Shown: piece after piece, positions 55,513-64,000 of the stretch
Position numbering within the stretch: position 1 is the stretch's first letter
Layout: each line of letters starts with the position of its first letter
Assembly (NCBI GenBank): GCA_003550325.1
Contig: QKWP01000859.1
Coordinates: forward strand, 126,469 to 190,468
DNA: 64,000 bases
Origin: Gigaspora rosea
Taxonomy: Eukaryota; Glomeromycota; Glomeromycetes; Diversisporales; Gigasporaceae
Direction of reading: 5' to 3'
Notes under the pieces: generated by a model
The model's input: the letters and a program-made list of their open reading frames with translations, nothing else
Told to the model about the DNA's origin: nothing
Databases searched by the model: none
Translations under genes and position numbers: made by a program

Positions 55513-56977
55513 AATTGTATGGTTGGAGCTTCAAGATCCATCTTCCAATTCTTCCTTTGGGTTCAGCAGTACGTAACCATTTCAATGCTGAGTGGTCTGT
55601 AACTAAGATGAATTTTGTAGCGCCTAAATATTTGTGAAAATGTTCTATGGCCCATACAACTGCAGCACATTCAAGTTCAGTTGCTGCATAATTCATTTCT
55701 TCTTTTCGCAAACTTTTACTAGCATAGGCAATCGGGTGTTCTTTTCCATTCCTATCTAGTTGGCTTAGTGTGGCACCAAAGCCATTATAAGAAGCATCGG
55801 TAGCAAGTATAAATGTCTCTTTAAAATTGGGGTAGGCTAATATAGGAGCAGTGATGAGTCTAGATTTTAATTCTTCAAAAGCTTTTTGTTGTTTGTCTTG
55901 CCAGTGATAGGGTTCATTCTTTTGTAGAAGAGAATTCAAAGGGCGAGCGATTGATGAAAAGTTTTGAATAAATTGGCGATAGTATCCCGCAAGTCCAAGG
56001 AAAGATCGAAGGGCTGTAAGGTTTTTAGGAGGTTGAATCCGTTGGACAGCTTCTACTTTTTGAGGGTCAGGGGCGATACCGTTAGCAGAGATTAAGTGTC
56101 CAAGAAATGGTAGTTGGTGCATCCAGAAAGTACACTTTTCTATATTAAGTCTGAGTCCTGCTTGTTTAATTCTATTAAATACTCTTTTTAAATGGGTTAA
56201 ATGTTCATCAAATGTTCTCGAATAAACAATTGTATCGTCTAAGTACACAACTACAAATTTCCATGCAATTCCTTTATATACACGATCCATCAGCCTTTGA
56301 AAAGTTGCAGGAGCATTGCAAAGACCAAAAGGCATTACATTAAATTCATAAATTCCGTATCGTGTAGTAAAGGCAGTTTTCTCTTTGTCACGGGGGTCCA
56401 TGGCAACTTGCCAATATCCACTCGCAAGATCGAGAGTAGAGAACCAAGAGCATCCTGTAAGGGCATTAAGCATTTCATCAATACGAGGCAGAGGGTAAGC
56501 ATCCTTTTTGGTAACAGCATTTACTTTTCTGTAGTCTACACAGAATCGTAATTTGCCATTTTTCTTTCGTACTAGAACAACAGGTGAGGTCCAAGGGCTA
56601 TCAGAGGGTTGAATGAGTTTATGTTCTAACATTCTTTGGATTTCTTCTTGTATAAATTCTTGTTCATTAGGAGGTACAGAATAAGGCCGGGAACGAATAG
56701 GGTGTACATCCTCAGTATAGATTCGGTGAGTAACCAAGTTGGTTCGTCCTAGCTCAGTTATATCATTTGCAAAGAGGTCTGCAAATTCTTCTAATAATTT
56801 CCGAAAAGCTAGGCCTTGTTCTTTATTAAGTGGTCCAATATTTAAAGAAGTCTGGGTCGATAGGGTATATTCTTCATGTTCAAGAGTAATAATATTTACA
56901 AATTTGGGTATAAGGTTCTGGTCTGGGTCGACAGGTAGTTTATGATCCTGCCTAGGATTCTCTAAAAATTTTGACAA
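55412..56977 (-). CDS. pol: Ty3/gypsy-type reverse transcriptase and RNase H
   Basis: 521 residues, open. Reverse transcriptase runs from about residue 110 to 300, with LDLASGYWQVAM, MPFGLCNAPATFQRLMDRV and the catalytic FVVVYLDDTIVYS (YLDD at 245-248). RNase H follows at about 390-505, with ILATDASYNGFGATLSQ and VTDHSALKWL. The frame overlaps the upstream protease ORF by 16 nt in a different phase, so expression would need frameshifting, or one base has been lost. It ends with PTQTIVPNKLYES where the integrase frame takes over. RT-RNase H-integrase order places it in Ty3/gypsy. It replicates element RNA via cDNA in cytoplasmic particles. Confidence 0.95.
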   Translation of the reverse strand: MSKFLENPRQDHKLPVDPDQNLIPKFVNIITLEHEEYTLSTQTSLNIGPLNKEQGLAFRKLLEEFADLFANDITELGRTNLVTHRIYTEDVHPIRSRPYSVPPNEQEFIQEEIQRMLEHKLIQPSDSPWTSPVVLVRKKNGKLRFCVDYRKVNAVTKKDAYPLPRIDEMLNALTGCSWFSTLDLASGYWQVAMDPRDKEKTAFTTRYGIYEFNVMPFGLCNAPATFQRLMDRVYKGIAWKFVVVYLDDTIVYSRTFDEHLTHLKRVFNRIKQAGLRLNIEKCTFWMHQLPFLGHLISANGIAPDPQKVEAVQRIQPPKNLTALRSFLGLAGYYRQFIQNFSSIARPLNSLLQKNEPYHWQDKQQKAFEELKSRLITAPILAYPNFKETFILATDASYNGFGATLSQLDRNGKEHPIAYASKSLRKEEMNYAATELECAAVVWAIEHFHKYLGATKFILVTDHSALKWLRTAEPKGRIGRWILKLQPYNFGIIHKPGRIHSNVDALSRLPTQTIVPNKLYES

Positions 56978-58917
56978 AGTGTATCCAAGGCATTAGCTCG
57001 ATGGTGGGCATTTTGGGCTTCTTCTTGGAAAAAGCATAATAAAGCAGCATTGGTAGTTTCCAAGGTTTCAATTCTTGCTTGTAATTGTTTTATCAATTGA
57101 TCCTGTTGTTGTACTTGTTGTTGAAGCTGATAAAACTGTGAACCATCATCGATTTCCTTAACTGTTTCTTCAGCAGGTGGAGAGTAAATTTCTGGGTCTG
57201 GAAGTTTGCAATCATCACAATACCCTTGATTTGCATTCAATTCCTCTTGGTGTTTAACATGTAAACATTCCTGACAGAGGTCAACAGGAACTGTAAAGTT
57301 TCTTCGAAGTACAGCGAGGGCATACTTCTGGTCATAGTCTGGGTGGCTAGTGTCGAAGGATTCATCTAAAATTGCTTGTAGCGGGTCAATATCATTTTCT
57401 GATAGTAAGTCTGATTCAGCTTGCAATATAAGTTGCATTTCCTTATAGCTCCAGGGTTGAGTTATGCGGTCAGAGGTTAGAGGTTCTAGGGCCTGGGCAA
57501 TGGTCTGGTCATTTTCATCCAAGAGAATCTTCGCAAGTCGGTAAATTCTGGTCTGGTTCATTTCATATTGGTGTCCGGCATTCTTTGTTGATTCAGTATA
57601 ACGTTTGATTCGAGTCCAGAGGTTATAATTAGGATTATACTGGATATCCTGGCTAGCCTTGTATGCGTAAAGGTGTTCTAATTCACAAAACCATAATTCT
57701 TCCCGAAGACTGTCTAATTGACACATTCTAGGTCTTGTATCTGCTTTATTACATACTTTGCAATTAACAAGCATTCCACGTCCTTCACCTTGGGTGAAGA
57801 AATGGATACTCCTAGGGTCTTCTCGGTCTAGAGCACAGTGAAAGTCAGAATAGCATCCAGGGCAAACAAGTTTCTCTTCAAGAAGTCTAAGGACTTCAGA
57901 TCTGTTAGGAACTTTACATTGACAACAATAGTGGGTACGGCGAGTGCTATGGTTAGGTAGACGATTACTATCAACTTGATCAAGAGTGCATCCATACTGA
58001 TAAACCAAGTTTTGTCTTTTCCAAGTGGCAAGAGGACAGTAGGCTTCAAAATGTCCTAACGTACTGCATCCTCTGCAGACATTATTGGGGCAGTCCCTAT
58101 ATAGGTGGTTGGAGTCATGACAAGTAGGGCAGGTGGTTCGTCTTGGGGCTTGTTTAGGGCATTTAACAGCGATATGGCCAAATTCCTGGCATCGGTTACA
58201 TTGATTGGTAGAACAATTAGCAAAGAGGTGGTCAGGAGAACTACAATTCCCACAAACACGCTGTTTAGGGGCTTTTCTGTTTTTATGGCGAGAATAATAA
58301 GTAGTCCATTCATTTTCTTCTGGTGAAAGAAATTGGTCTGAGTCTTCTCGATCAAAAGTATAAGCTTCTCGGGGATATAAGTATTCTGGTTCATAAAGGT
58401 TTAATTCATCTGGTGTGGTAACAGTAGATTGACTGGGTAGAGGTTGGTTACTTTCATAAGTAGTAGGGATAGTATGCTTCTTGTTTCCCCATTTAAAAGT
58501 ATAGCAGCCATTTTTCCAGTTATAGTTTGCTTCCACTTTTTGATTCCAGTCATTTTCTAAAAGAAGGAAGTAAGAAGTAGTGTCTACTACTTCTACAGTA
58601 AGAGGAATAGTAATATGATCAATTTTAATTGGCAGGTCTTTTATAATTCCTAAAGGTCGAGTGGAAGTTCCAACTGCAGGAACAATAAGGCTGTTAGAGG
58701 CCTGTTCAATAGTCAATCCAAGTTCCTTGACTGTCTTGTGAGCAATCATGCTAATTGAAGCACCACTATCAATAATAGCTTGATAGGGTTTATTCTGAAG
58801 AGAGACATGACATTTGATAGGTGTAGTGTATGCAGGGGTTTGAACAAGATTGGCATTTTTGGCTTCCTCATACAAATGAGTAGCCAAAGCACCTCGGATA
58901 GATGGGTTATTGAGCAA
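56962..58917 (-). CDS. Retroelement aspartic protease with four zinc knuckles and Cys-rich region
   Basis: 651 residues from the first Met; the frame is open upstream to a TAG near 58955. The protease domain is near the N-terminus (AIIDSGASISMIA, catalytic Asp about 50). Next come four CX2CX4HX4C knuckles at residues 222-235, 240-253, 263-276 and 281-294. Further Cys pairs follow at about 331-360 (HYCCQCK, CPGC), 386-411 (CKVCNK) and 540-570 (CQEC, CDDC). A Gln-rich coiled coil (FYQLQQQVQQQDQLIKQLQ) precedes the end. Gag already has its own knuckle, so these extra ones are unusual. They may bind nucleic acid, or this long spacer may be a captured protein. The start codon is uncertain, because the frame could be reached from gag by frameshift or readthrough. 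Confidence 0.85.
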   Translation of the reverse strand: MLNNPSIRGALATHLYEEAKNANLVQTPAYTTPIKCHVSLQNKPYQAIIDSGASISMIAHKTVKELGLTIEQASNSLIVPAVGTSTRPLGIIKDLPIKIDHITIPLTVEVVDTTSYFLLLENDWNQKVEANYNWKNGCYTFKWGNKKHTIPTTYESNQPLPSQSTVTTPDELNLYEPEYLYPREAYTFDREDSDQFLSPEENEWTTYYSRHKNRKAPKQRVCGNCSSPDHLFANCSTNQCNRCQEFGHIAVKCPKQAPRRTTCPTCHDSNHLYRDCPNNVCRGCSTLGHFEAYCPLATWKRQNLVYQYGCTLDQVDSNRLPNHSTRRTHYCCQCKVPNRSEVLRLLEEKLVCPGCYSDFHCALDREDPRSIHFFTQGEGRGMLVNCKVCNKADTRPRMCQLDSLREELWFCELEHLYAYKASQDIQYNPNYNLWTRIKRYTESTKNAGHQYEMNQTRIYRLAKILLDENDQTIAQALEPLTSDRITQPWSYKEMQLILQAESDLLSENDIDPLQAILDESFDTSHPDYDQKYALAVLRRNFTVPVDLCQECLHVKHQEELNANQGYCDDCKLPDPEIYSPPAEETVKEIDDGSQFYQLQQQVQQQDQLIKQLQARIETLETTNAALLCFFQEEAQNAHHRANALDTLCQNF

Positions 58918-59068
58918 TGTTTCCCACTTGTTAGCAGTAAGAGAGGGTGTCTAAGTCTGATTTTGTGTAAGATAATTAACACTTCGATGATAAGGCGAAG
59001 GAGATCGATTAGAGGAGTTTTGGTAAGAGTGATAGTTATCATTATTTCAGCTTCTATAATTATTATCT

Positions 59069-61066
59069 CTAGATTGGGCTTCTAGGACGAGAATTATTGC
59101 GACTGCGAGAACGGTCTCTGTTATTGGAATAGCGATCAGAAGAGCGACCATTTCGGTCCCTATTTTGGTTGTTATTTCTGTTCCGGTTATTGTTATTATT
59201 ATTACGACGAGAATTGGATCCTTGTCGTTGGTCCTGTTTTCTACTATTACAATCACGAATAAAATGTCCAGTGCGTCCACAATAATAGCAGATAGGAGGC
59301 TCTTTCATTCGAGGGGTTTGGGCACGGTTGTCAGCATAATTAACAGAAGAGGTAGGTGTGGTCTGTGTCTGGGCTAAATTAATACTAAGCTTAGCAATTT
59401 GGTCTGTAAGTTGTTGAATAGCTTGGTCAGTATTGGTAGTAGGGGTAGTCATTAATTTTCCAGTTTCCCAGCGGAGGGCTACTTCAATAGCATCGGTCAG
59501 GGTATTAGGTATAGCAGCTTGAACATTAACTGCATACTCAGAACGTAAGCCTTGGATAAAAAGTTGTTTAACAAAATCAGCGGGAAAAACACCGGTTGGG
59601 TCCACTTTCGTTTGCAATGTACGAAATCGGTTGACATATCCATCCACTGTTTCAGTGGGTCCTTGCTTAATTTCGAAAAGTTGTTTTTGCCAAAGGGCCT
59701 TTTGCTTAGTAGTATAGAAACGTGTCTTAAAAAGATGCTGGAAACTTCGGTTCTGGTGGTTGTTATCATTAAAAACATTGGGTACCGGGTTTAAAGCAGT
59801 ATACCAGTCTAGAGCAACACCTTTAAGGTACACAGGAGCAAGCTGAAGTTTCCGTTCAGCACTCCATCGGTTGGCAGTAGCGGCTCTTCGAAATTCCTTC
59901 AGCCAGTCAGCAGGGTCTTGGGTTCCGTCACCGTAAAAATCTGCAACAGTAATAAGAGTTTTCTCAGAGCCTTGTCCAAGGGCATTGGCAAGATCAGTTA
60001 TTGCTTGCGCAGCATCTTGTAAAGCTTGATCACCCATTAGGTTTTCTGGTTGGTTAGGAGGTAAGATAGGGTTTAATTCTTCAACAAGAGGTTGTAAATT
60101 TATTTCCTCGAATTGTGGAGGAGAGTCAGCTCTAACAATAGTAGCGTCTTGGTTTTGAATATAATGGTCGAGAGGGTCAATTAAATTTTGGTCGTTAAGA
60201 GGAGGAGTATTAAGTAATGGAGGTGTATGGCGTGGGGTAACGTTTATATCTAAATTAACAGTTGGGTAATATTCAGTTACAAGAGGAGATGGAGGAACAG
60301 TTGTGCGAGCAGGAGAAAAGGTTTGTTGTAAATAGCGAAAGAGGCGATTTCGTGGAGGAGGAGTAGTTTCTCGAGTATAATGATATGGAATTTCTGAGAT
60401 AGGTGAAGAAGGAAGTGCAAGGCTTGGAGGGATTGGTATATAAGTATTAGTGGAAGAACCAACACCAGTATCAGCTAATTGTTCAGGTCCTAAGGTGAAT
60501 ATAGATCTGGGTGGAGAAACGTCAAAATTTAATTCAGTTCTTCCTAGTTGATTTTGAAAATCGAATAGAAGGTTTTCAGTCCTTGGTCGAGTTGAAGCAG
60601 GTGTAGAAGGTAAGAGGTCCTCAATGTGAAGATCAAGTAGGGTAGCTTCAAAATTAAGAGGTAAGGTAGGTGCAAGAGTATAGGGGGTATGTGCAAGGAG
60701 TAGACCAGCAATAACTTCTTTTGGGTCTAATAGGTCGTTGTTATAGCGGCAACTAAAAACAATATCTCGAGCAGCAGCTCTAGCAGTATTATAATCAGTT
60801 GCAGCAACTAAAATACAGTAAGAGTCGTTTGTCTTTTGTGAATATTGGGTAGCAAAATAATTGCCTCGATATGTTCCCCAAAATCGGCAAAAGGGACGGT
60901 ATAAATTAGCAACAGGGTAACAGATGGTACAGGATAAATCAGAATGGTAGGCTTGCAAAACGTCTACCGCAAATGAGGAAGGATGACTTGTTTCGTGTAC
61001 TTCAATTTGTTCTAAGTATAGTTCATATGCTCTATTCATATAGAGAAGGCAGTTCCCGAGTCTCAA
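59069..61066 (-). CDS. gag: Retroelement Gag polyprotein
   Basis: 665 residues. A unique N-terminal part of about 330 residues (starting MRLGNCLLYMNRAYELYLE) is rich in Pro near 180-290. A Ty3-type capsid follows at about 345-540 (FYGDGTQDPADWLKEF, LKGVALDWYTALNP, ETVDGYVNRFRTLQ). One knuckle CYYCGRTGHFIRDC sits at 593-606, then an Arg/Asn-rich tail (about 610-665). The start is the first Met after the leader. The frame ends 151 nt before the protease ORF. In the protease frame the intervening DNA reads as sensible residues (NRSPSPYHRSVNYLTQNQ) with one TGA and one TAG, suggesting the two ORFs were once continuous. Confidence 0.92.
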   Translation of the reverse strand: MRLGNCLLYMNRAYELYLEQIEVHETSHPSSFAVDVLQAYHSDLSCTICYPVANLYRPFCRFWGTYRGNYFATQYSQKTNDSYCILVAATDYNTARAAARDIVFSCRYNNDLLDPKEVIAGLLLAHTPYTLAPTLPLNFEATLLDLHIEDLLPSTPASTRPRTENLLFDFQNQLGRTELNFDVSPPRSIFTLGPEQLADTGVGSSTNTYIPIPPSLALPSSPISEIPYHYTRETTPPPRNRLFRYLQQTFSPARTTVPPSPLVTEYYPTVNLDINVTPRHTPPLLNTPPLNDQNLIDPLDHYIQNQDATIVRADSPPQFEEINLQPLVEELNPILPPNQPENLMGDQALQDAAQAITDLANALGQGSEKTLITVADFYGDGTQDPADWLKEFRRAATANRWSAERKLQLAPVYLKGVALDWYTALNPVPNVFNDNNHQNRSFQHLFKTRFYTTKQKALWQKQLFEIKQGPTETVDGYVNRFRTLQTKVDPTGVFPADFVKQLFIQGLRSEYAVNVQAAIPNTLTDAIEVALRWETGKLMTTPTTNTDQAIQQLTDQIAKLSINLAQTQTTPTSSVNYADNRAQTPRMKEPPICYYCGRTGHFIRDCNSRKQDQRQGSNSRRNNNNNNRNRNNNQNRDRNGRSSDRYSNNRDRSRSRNNSRPRSPI

Positions 61067-61327
61067 GGAAACTAATAAAGAATAATAAAATGTATCTCCA
61101 AAAATAAAAGGTTAGTAGTAAGTTGTAAACAAAATTTTAATCTCCAAAATATAGTAAATAGTTAGTATCCAACAAAAAGAAAATTCCAAGTAAGTTGTAA
61201 GAGAATAATAAGAGTGCAATCAACAGCAAGAGGGTTAGTAACAGCCAAAAAAATGATTAATTTTCTGCCAAAGTAATAATAAGATTTCCAAATTCTTTAA
61301 TAATATCCAATAATTTAAATAGGTTTC
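61067..61327 (-). other. Leader of the LTR retrotransposon
   Basis: Non-coding A/T-rich leader between the primer site and gag, with repeated AAGTAAGTTGTAA/AGTTGTAAACAA phrases. Confidence 0.6.
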
Positions 61328-61344
61328 CGCCAGAAGGCACCAAA
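61328..61344 (-). other. Primer-binding site
   Basis: On the minus strand, TTTGGTGCCTTCTGGCGG directly follows the 5' LTR. The TGG start is expected for pairing with a tRNA 3' CCA end. I cannot name the tRNA. Confidence 0.7.
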
Positions 61345-61934
61345 TGTTACAGTATCGGAAGCCTTCTTAAATTCCGGTAAAGTAACAATCACACGGCTCT
61401 TGAGATCCCTTATTTTGGGCATGAAGCGGTGTGCAAGAGAGAAGTATAGTTTCTTTTATGTCTGTAAGAAACTACACACTTCTCTAAGGCAGTTCGATAT
61501 AAAACAACAAGAGATAATAGACAGTTTATTAATTTTCAAGAGGGCTATTCCAAGGTGTCTGTTCCTTAGAAATCCCAAGCGTTTATTAATAATAAGGGAG
61601 GAGAATAATAAATATAAAGGTAAAGATAAAATACAATGTCTGGATCTGTCTAAAACTAAGAGAAATAAGGTGGTTTATATATCTATTGAGCTAAGCGTCG
61701 TTAAGCATCGTTAAGCGTCGCTAAGCGTCATTAAGCGTCACTAAGCGTCGTTAAGCGTCGCTAAGCGTCATTAAGCGTCGCTAAGCGTCGTTAAGCGTCA
61801 CTAAGTGTCGTTAAGCATCATTGCACATCAATTTCGCATATCACTATTACTAAATACAGGTATTACAAAATTTTCCTTATTTAGTTCTAATTTCTTAACT
61901 AATTTCTACCAAAATTAAAACTTATTCTATAACA
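61345..61934 (-). repeat. 5' LTR of the Ty3-type element
   Basis: 590 bp, starting (plus strand) TGTTACAGTATCGGAAGCC and ending TTATTCTATAACA. It differs from the other LTR at a modest number of sites, mainly in the copy order of the AAGCGTCRYT array (about 61690-61820). Open frames within it are not genes. Confidence 0.95.
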
Positions 61935-62876
61935 GCATGTTATTTTTTTAAAAAAATTCTCATGTATATTAAAATTCAAACAGGTTTTGTATATACGTAC
62001 TAAGGCTCTTTGCACATGCTAGCACTTGTGTATGTACATATGCTATATACCATACCCCTTTGTTTTAATCCAAAAACATAACAACGCTTTTATACCCTTT
62101 GTCACACCAAAAGATAAAATTTTTAGTTCTAAAAATAAGCTACCCTACGATTGATGATCGTTGCTATATAGTAAAGTCTAAATTTTACTAAGCAAATCAA
62201 TTAAAGTCGCATAAGTAAACCTATTCAGCAGATCAAAATACATATACTCTGAAATTTTAATTTAAATCGGATAACTTTTTATTATTTGACTTTTAATTTT
62301 TACGTTCAACGAAAAAAAATTTTTTTTAAAAAAAACATATACGTTGAGCGTAAAAATTAAAAGTCAAATAATAAAAAGTTATTCATTTTATATGAAAATT
62401 TCATGGTATATGTATTTTGATCTGCTGAATAAGTTTACTTATGCGACTTTAATCGATTTGCTTAGTAAAATTTAGACTTTACTATGTAGAGATTATAATC
62501 GATTAACTAAAAAATTGGTTTATAAGTTATCTCCGATTTTTTTGTGTTCAAAATCAGACAAAAAAGGTAGCTTATTTTTAGAAAACATACAGTAATACAA
62601 TATATTTATTTATTGTTATAAATTTACTTTTTAGAGATTTGTTTATTTATTTATTTATTTTTGTTTTTTTTAAAAAATCAATTCTTATTTTGAAATACCA
62701 CGCATGCGTGTACTTAATTTTATTATTGTTTTGGTTTAAAAAATGAGGTGGCTAAGATCAAAACAAAGAAGTAGTTTATTTTTAGACCAAATTTATACTA
62801 AAAATACGCAAATTAAACTTTTACATGTAGAATTTTGATATACAAATACACAATTTAAAAATCTAACCTTTTTAAT

Positions 62877-63700
62877 TACTGATCCAGCTAAGATTGGCAA
62901 TATTTTTATATTAGAATTTGGGGCAAAATTACTATGATTTTCATTATATGGTGGAATCTGACATCCTTCAAATGAAAAATAATTTTTTATTAAGTTAACA
63001 GCTCATGTCGATTAATTGAATTGTAGAGCTCACTGAGACACATTTAATGGTGGTTAGGTCATTCAAATCGGCCCAGTATACGCTGAGATATCACTAAAAA
63101 ACGATTGGCCGACTATATAAAATTCCATGTAAACAAACTAGAAATTTTATATAGTCGGCCAATCATTTTTTAGCAATATCTCAGCGTACACTGGGCCAAT
63201 TTGAATGATCTAACCACCATTAGATGCGTCTCAGTGAGCTCTACAACTTTCAATTAATCGATATGAGCTATTAACTTAATAAAAAAATTATTTTTCATTC
63301 GAAGGATGTCAGATTCCACCATATAATGAAAGTTTATATTGTACTTATCCCNTCATTCAAATCGGCCCAGTATACGCTGAGATATCACTAAAAAACGATT
63401 GGCCGACTATATAAAATTCCATGTAAACAAACTAGAAATTTTATATAGTCGGCCAATCATTTTTTAGCAATATCTCAGCGTACACTGGGCCAATTTGAAT
63501 GATCTAACCACCATTAGATGCGTCTCAGTGAGCTCTACAACTTTCAATTAATCGATATGAGCTATTAACTTAATAAAAAAATTATTTTTCATTCGAAGGA
63601 TGTCAGATTCCACCATATAATGAAAGTTTATATTGTACTTATCCCAAAATTTACTATTGTCCCAATATGGTAATAGTGCTGATCTTATCTGGATCATCAA
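62877..63700. mobile_element. Foldback MITE inside element X, with duplicated segment
   Basis: CTGATCCAGCTAAGATTGGC (left) and the complement of ATGATCCAGATAAGATCAGC (right) are the termini. Comparison with element X copy 1 shows the inserted DNA is flanked by TTAAT on both sides (62872-62876 and 63701-63705). The interior is a large palindrome with GGCCGACTATATAAAATT and AGCTCACTGAGACAC/GTCTCAGTGAGCT. One half is repeated exactly on either side of a single N at 63352. Confidence 0.85.
63059..63648. repeat. 293-bp duplicate joined by one N
   Basis: 63059-63351 and 63353-63648 look identical, both starting TCATTCAAATCGGCCCAG and ending ACTTATCCC. They are separated by one unknown base. Exact identity plus an N suggests a scaffolding artefact over a palindrome. 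Confidence 0.8.
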
Positions 63701-63817
63701 TTAATAATTTTTTAAAATAATACGCATATTTAAACCTTATTTTATTTAATTTATCTATGAGGGCGACACATTCTCTGACCTGACCTATCTATATATATTT
63801 CGGGGTCCTATTTTGAT

Positions 63818-64000
63818 AGTTAGTTACCCAAAGTAAAAAGATTCTTGAGAGCTCTTTTAGTTATAATTTTATAAGTTTAATTAAGTATAAAAATTTAATT
63901 TACTTTTGTTATTTATAATTCAAGTTTAATAAAGCTTGAAATAGTGATTTAAGCCTTTAGAGATTATTTTTTATATTAGTTATTTGTCAATTTACTCAAT
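63818..64000. other. AT-rich flank beyond element X
   Basis: Continues the sequence seen before 52400, as judged by the 8-bp duplication. Too short and decayed to identify. Confidence 0.35.

Larger units (their letters stand above)
52408..63809. mobile_element. TIR element X, copy 2, carrying nested insertions
   Basis: Starts AGGACCCCGAAATATACATA and ends with the complement TATATATATTTCGGGGTCCT. The flank ATTTTGAT is exactly duplicated at 52400-52407 and 63810-63817. Internal sequence equals copy 1 (36743-37994) except for an LTR retrotransposon at 52618-61934 and a MITE at 62877-63700. Its central hairpin is retained at about 62140-62590. Confidence 0.95.

Noticed and set aside
58918..59068. 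Programmed readthrough at the gag/protease TAG
   Set aside because: There are two stops plus a frame change in this interval, and the same copy has other nonsense changes; decay is the simpler explanation.
57828..59794. Several antisense or alternate-frame ORFs within gag and protease
   Set aside because: Shadows of the real minus-strand frames, with no motifs and no codon bias of their own.
61400..61714. 104-codon open frame on the plus strand
   Set aside because: It lies wholly inside the 5' LTR, antisense to the element, and is broken in the sister LTR.

Overview
The window looks like nuclear DNA of an arbuscular mycorrhizal fungus (Glomeromycotina, Rhizophagus-like). It is very AT-rich, its genes have many short (59-153 nt) GT-AG introns, and it carries a kinase/Sel1-repeat gene, a TRP-like channel gene and a MULE transposase relic of kinds I associate with that group. 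The genus is inference; no database was searched.

Only two host protein genes are convincing. One (minus strand, 8878-11117) has an N-terminal helical bundle resembling the MLKL/HeLo type, a kinase fold whose DFG motif reads N-F-R (a predicted pseudokinase), and C-terminal Sel1-like repeats. The other (plus strand, 13387-17322) joins a beta-propeller-like N-terminus to a TRP/ion-transport membrane domain and a repeated coiled-coil tail. Splice phases balance across all introns I could define. Each gene nevertheless needs one or two single-base corrections in the coding sequence, so assembly indels or early decay are possible. The two genes sit about 2.3 kb apart with divergent promoters.

Nearly everything else is transposon-derived. 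1-6.4 kb is a decayed MULE with long terminal inverted repeats, disrupted by at least three later insertions. 7-8 kb and 12 kb hold short TIR elements. 20-30 kb holds hAT-like MITEs, two tRNA-headed SINEs with target duplications, a pogo-like element containing a 42-bp minisatellite, and A-rich DNA. A 709-base assembly gap lies at 30792-31500 within A-rich DNA. 32-50 kb holds foldback and TIR elements, a tandemly duplicated pseudogene and several tandem repeats. 52.4-63.8 kb is a Russian-doll locus: a 1.25-kb TIR element with an 8-bp target duplication, into which a 9.3-kb Ty3/gypsy-type LTR retrotransposon (minus strand) and an 0.8-kb foldback MITE have inserted. An uninterrupted relative at 36743-37994 serves as the empty site.

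Most informative for follow-up are the MLKL-like pseudokinase/Sel1 gene, the retrotransposon's unusual protease ORF with four extra zinc knuckles and a cysteine-rich region, the foldback element made of inverted tandem arrays, and a palindromic core module shared by otherwise different MITEs.
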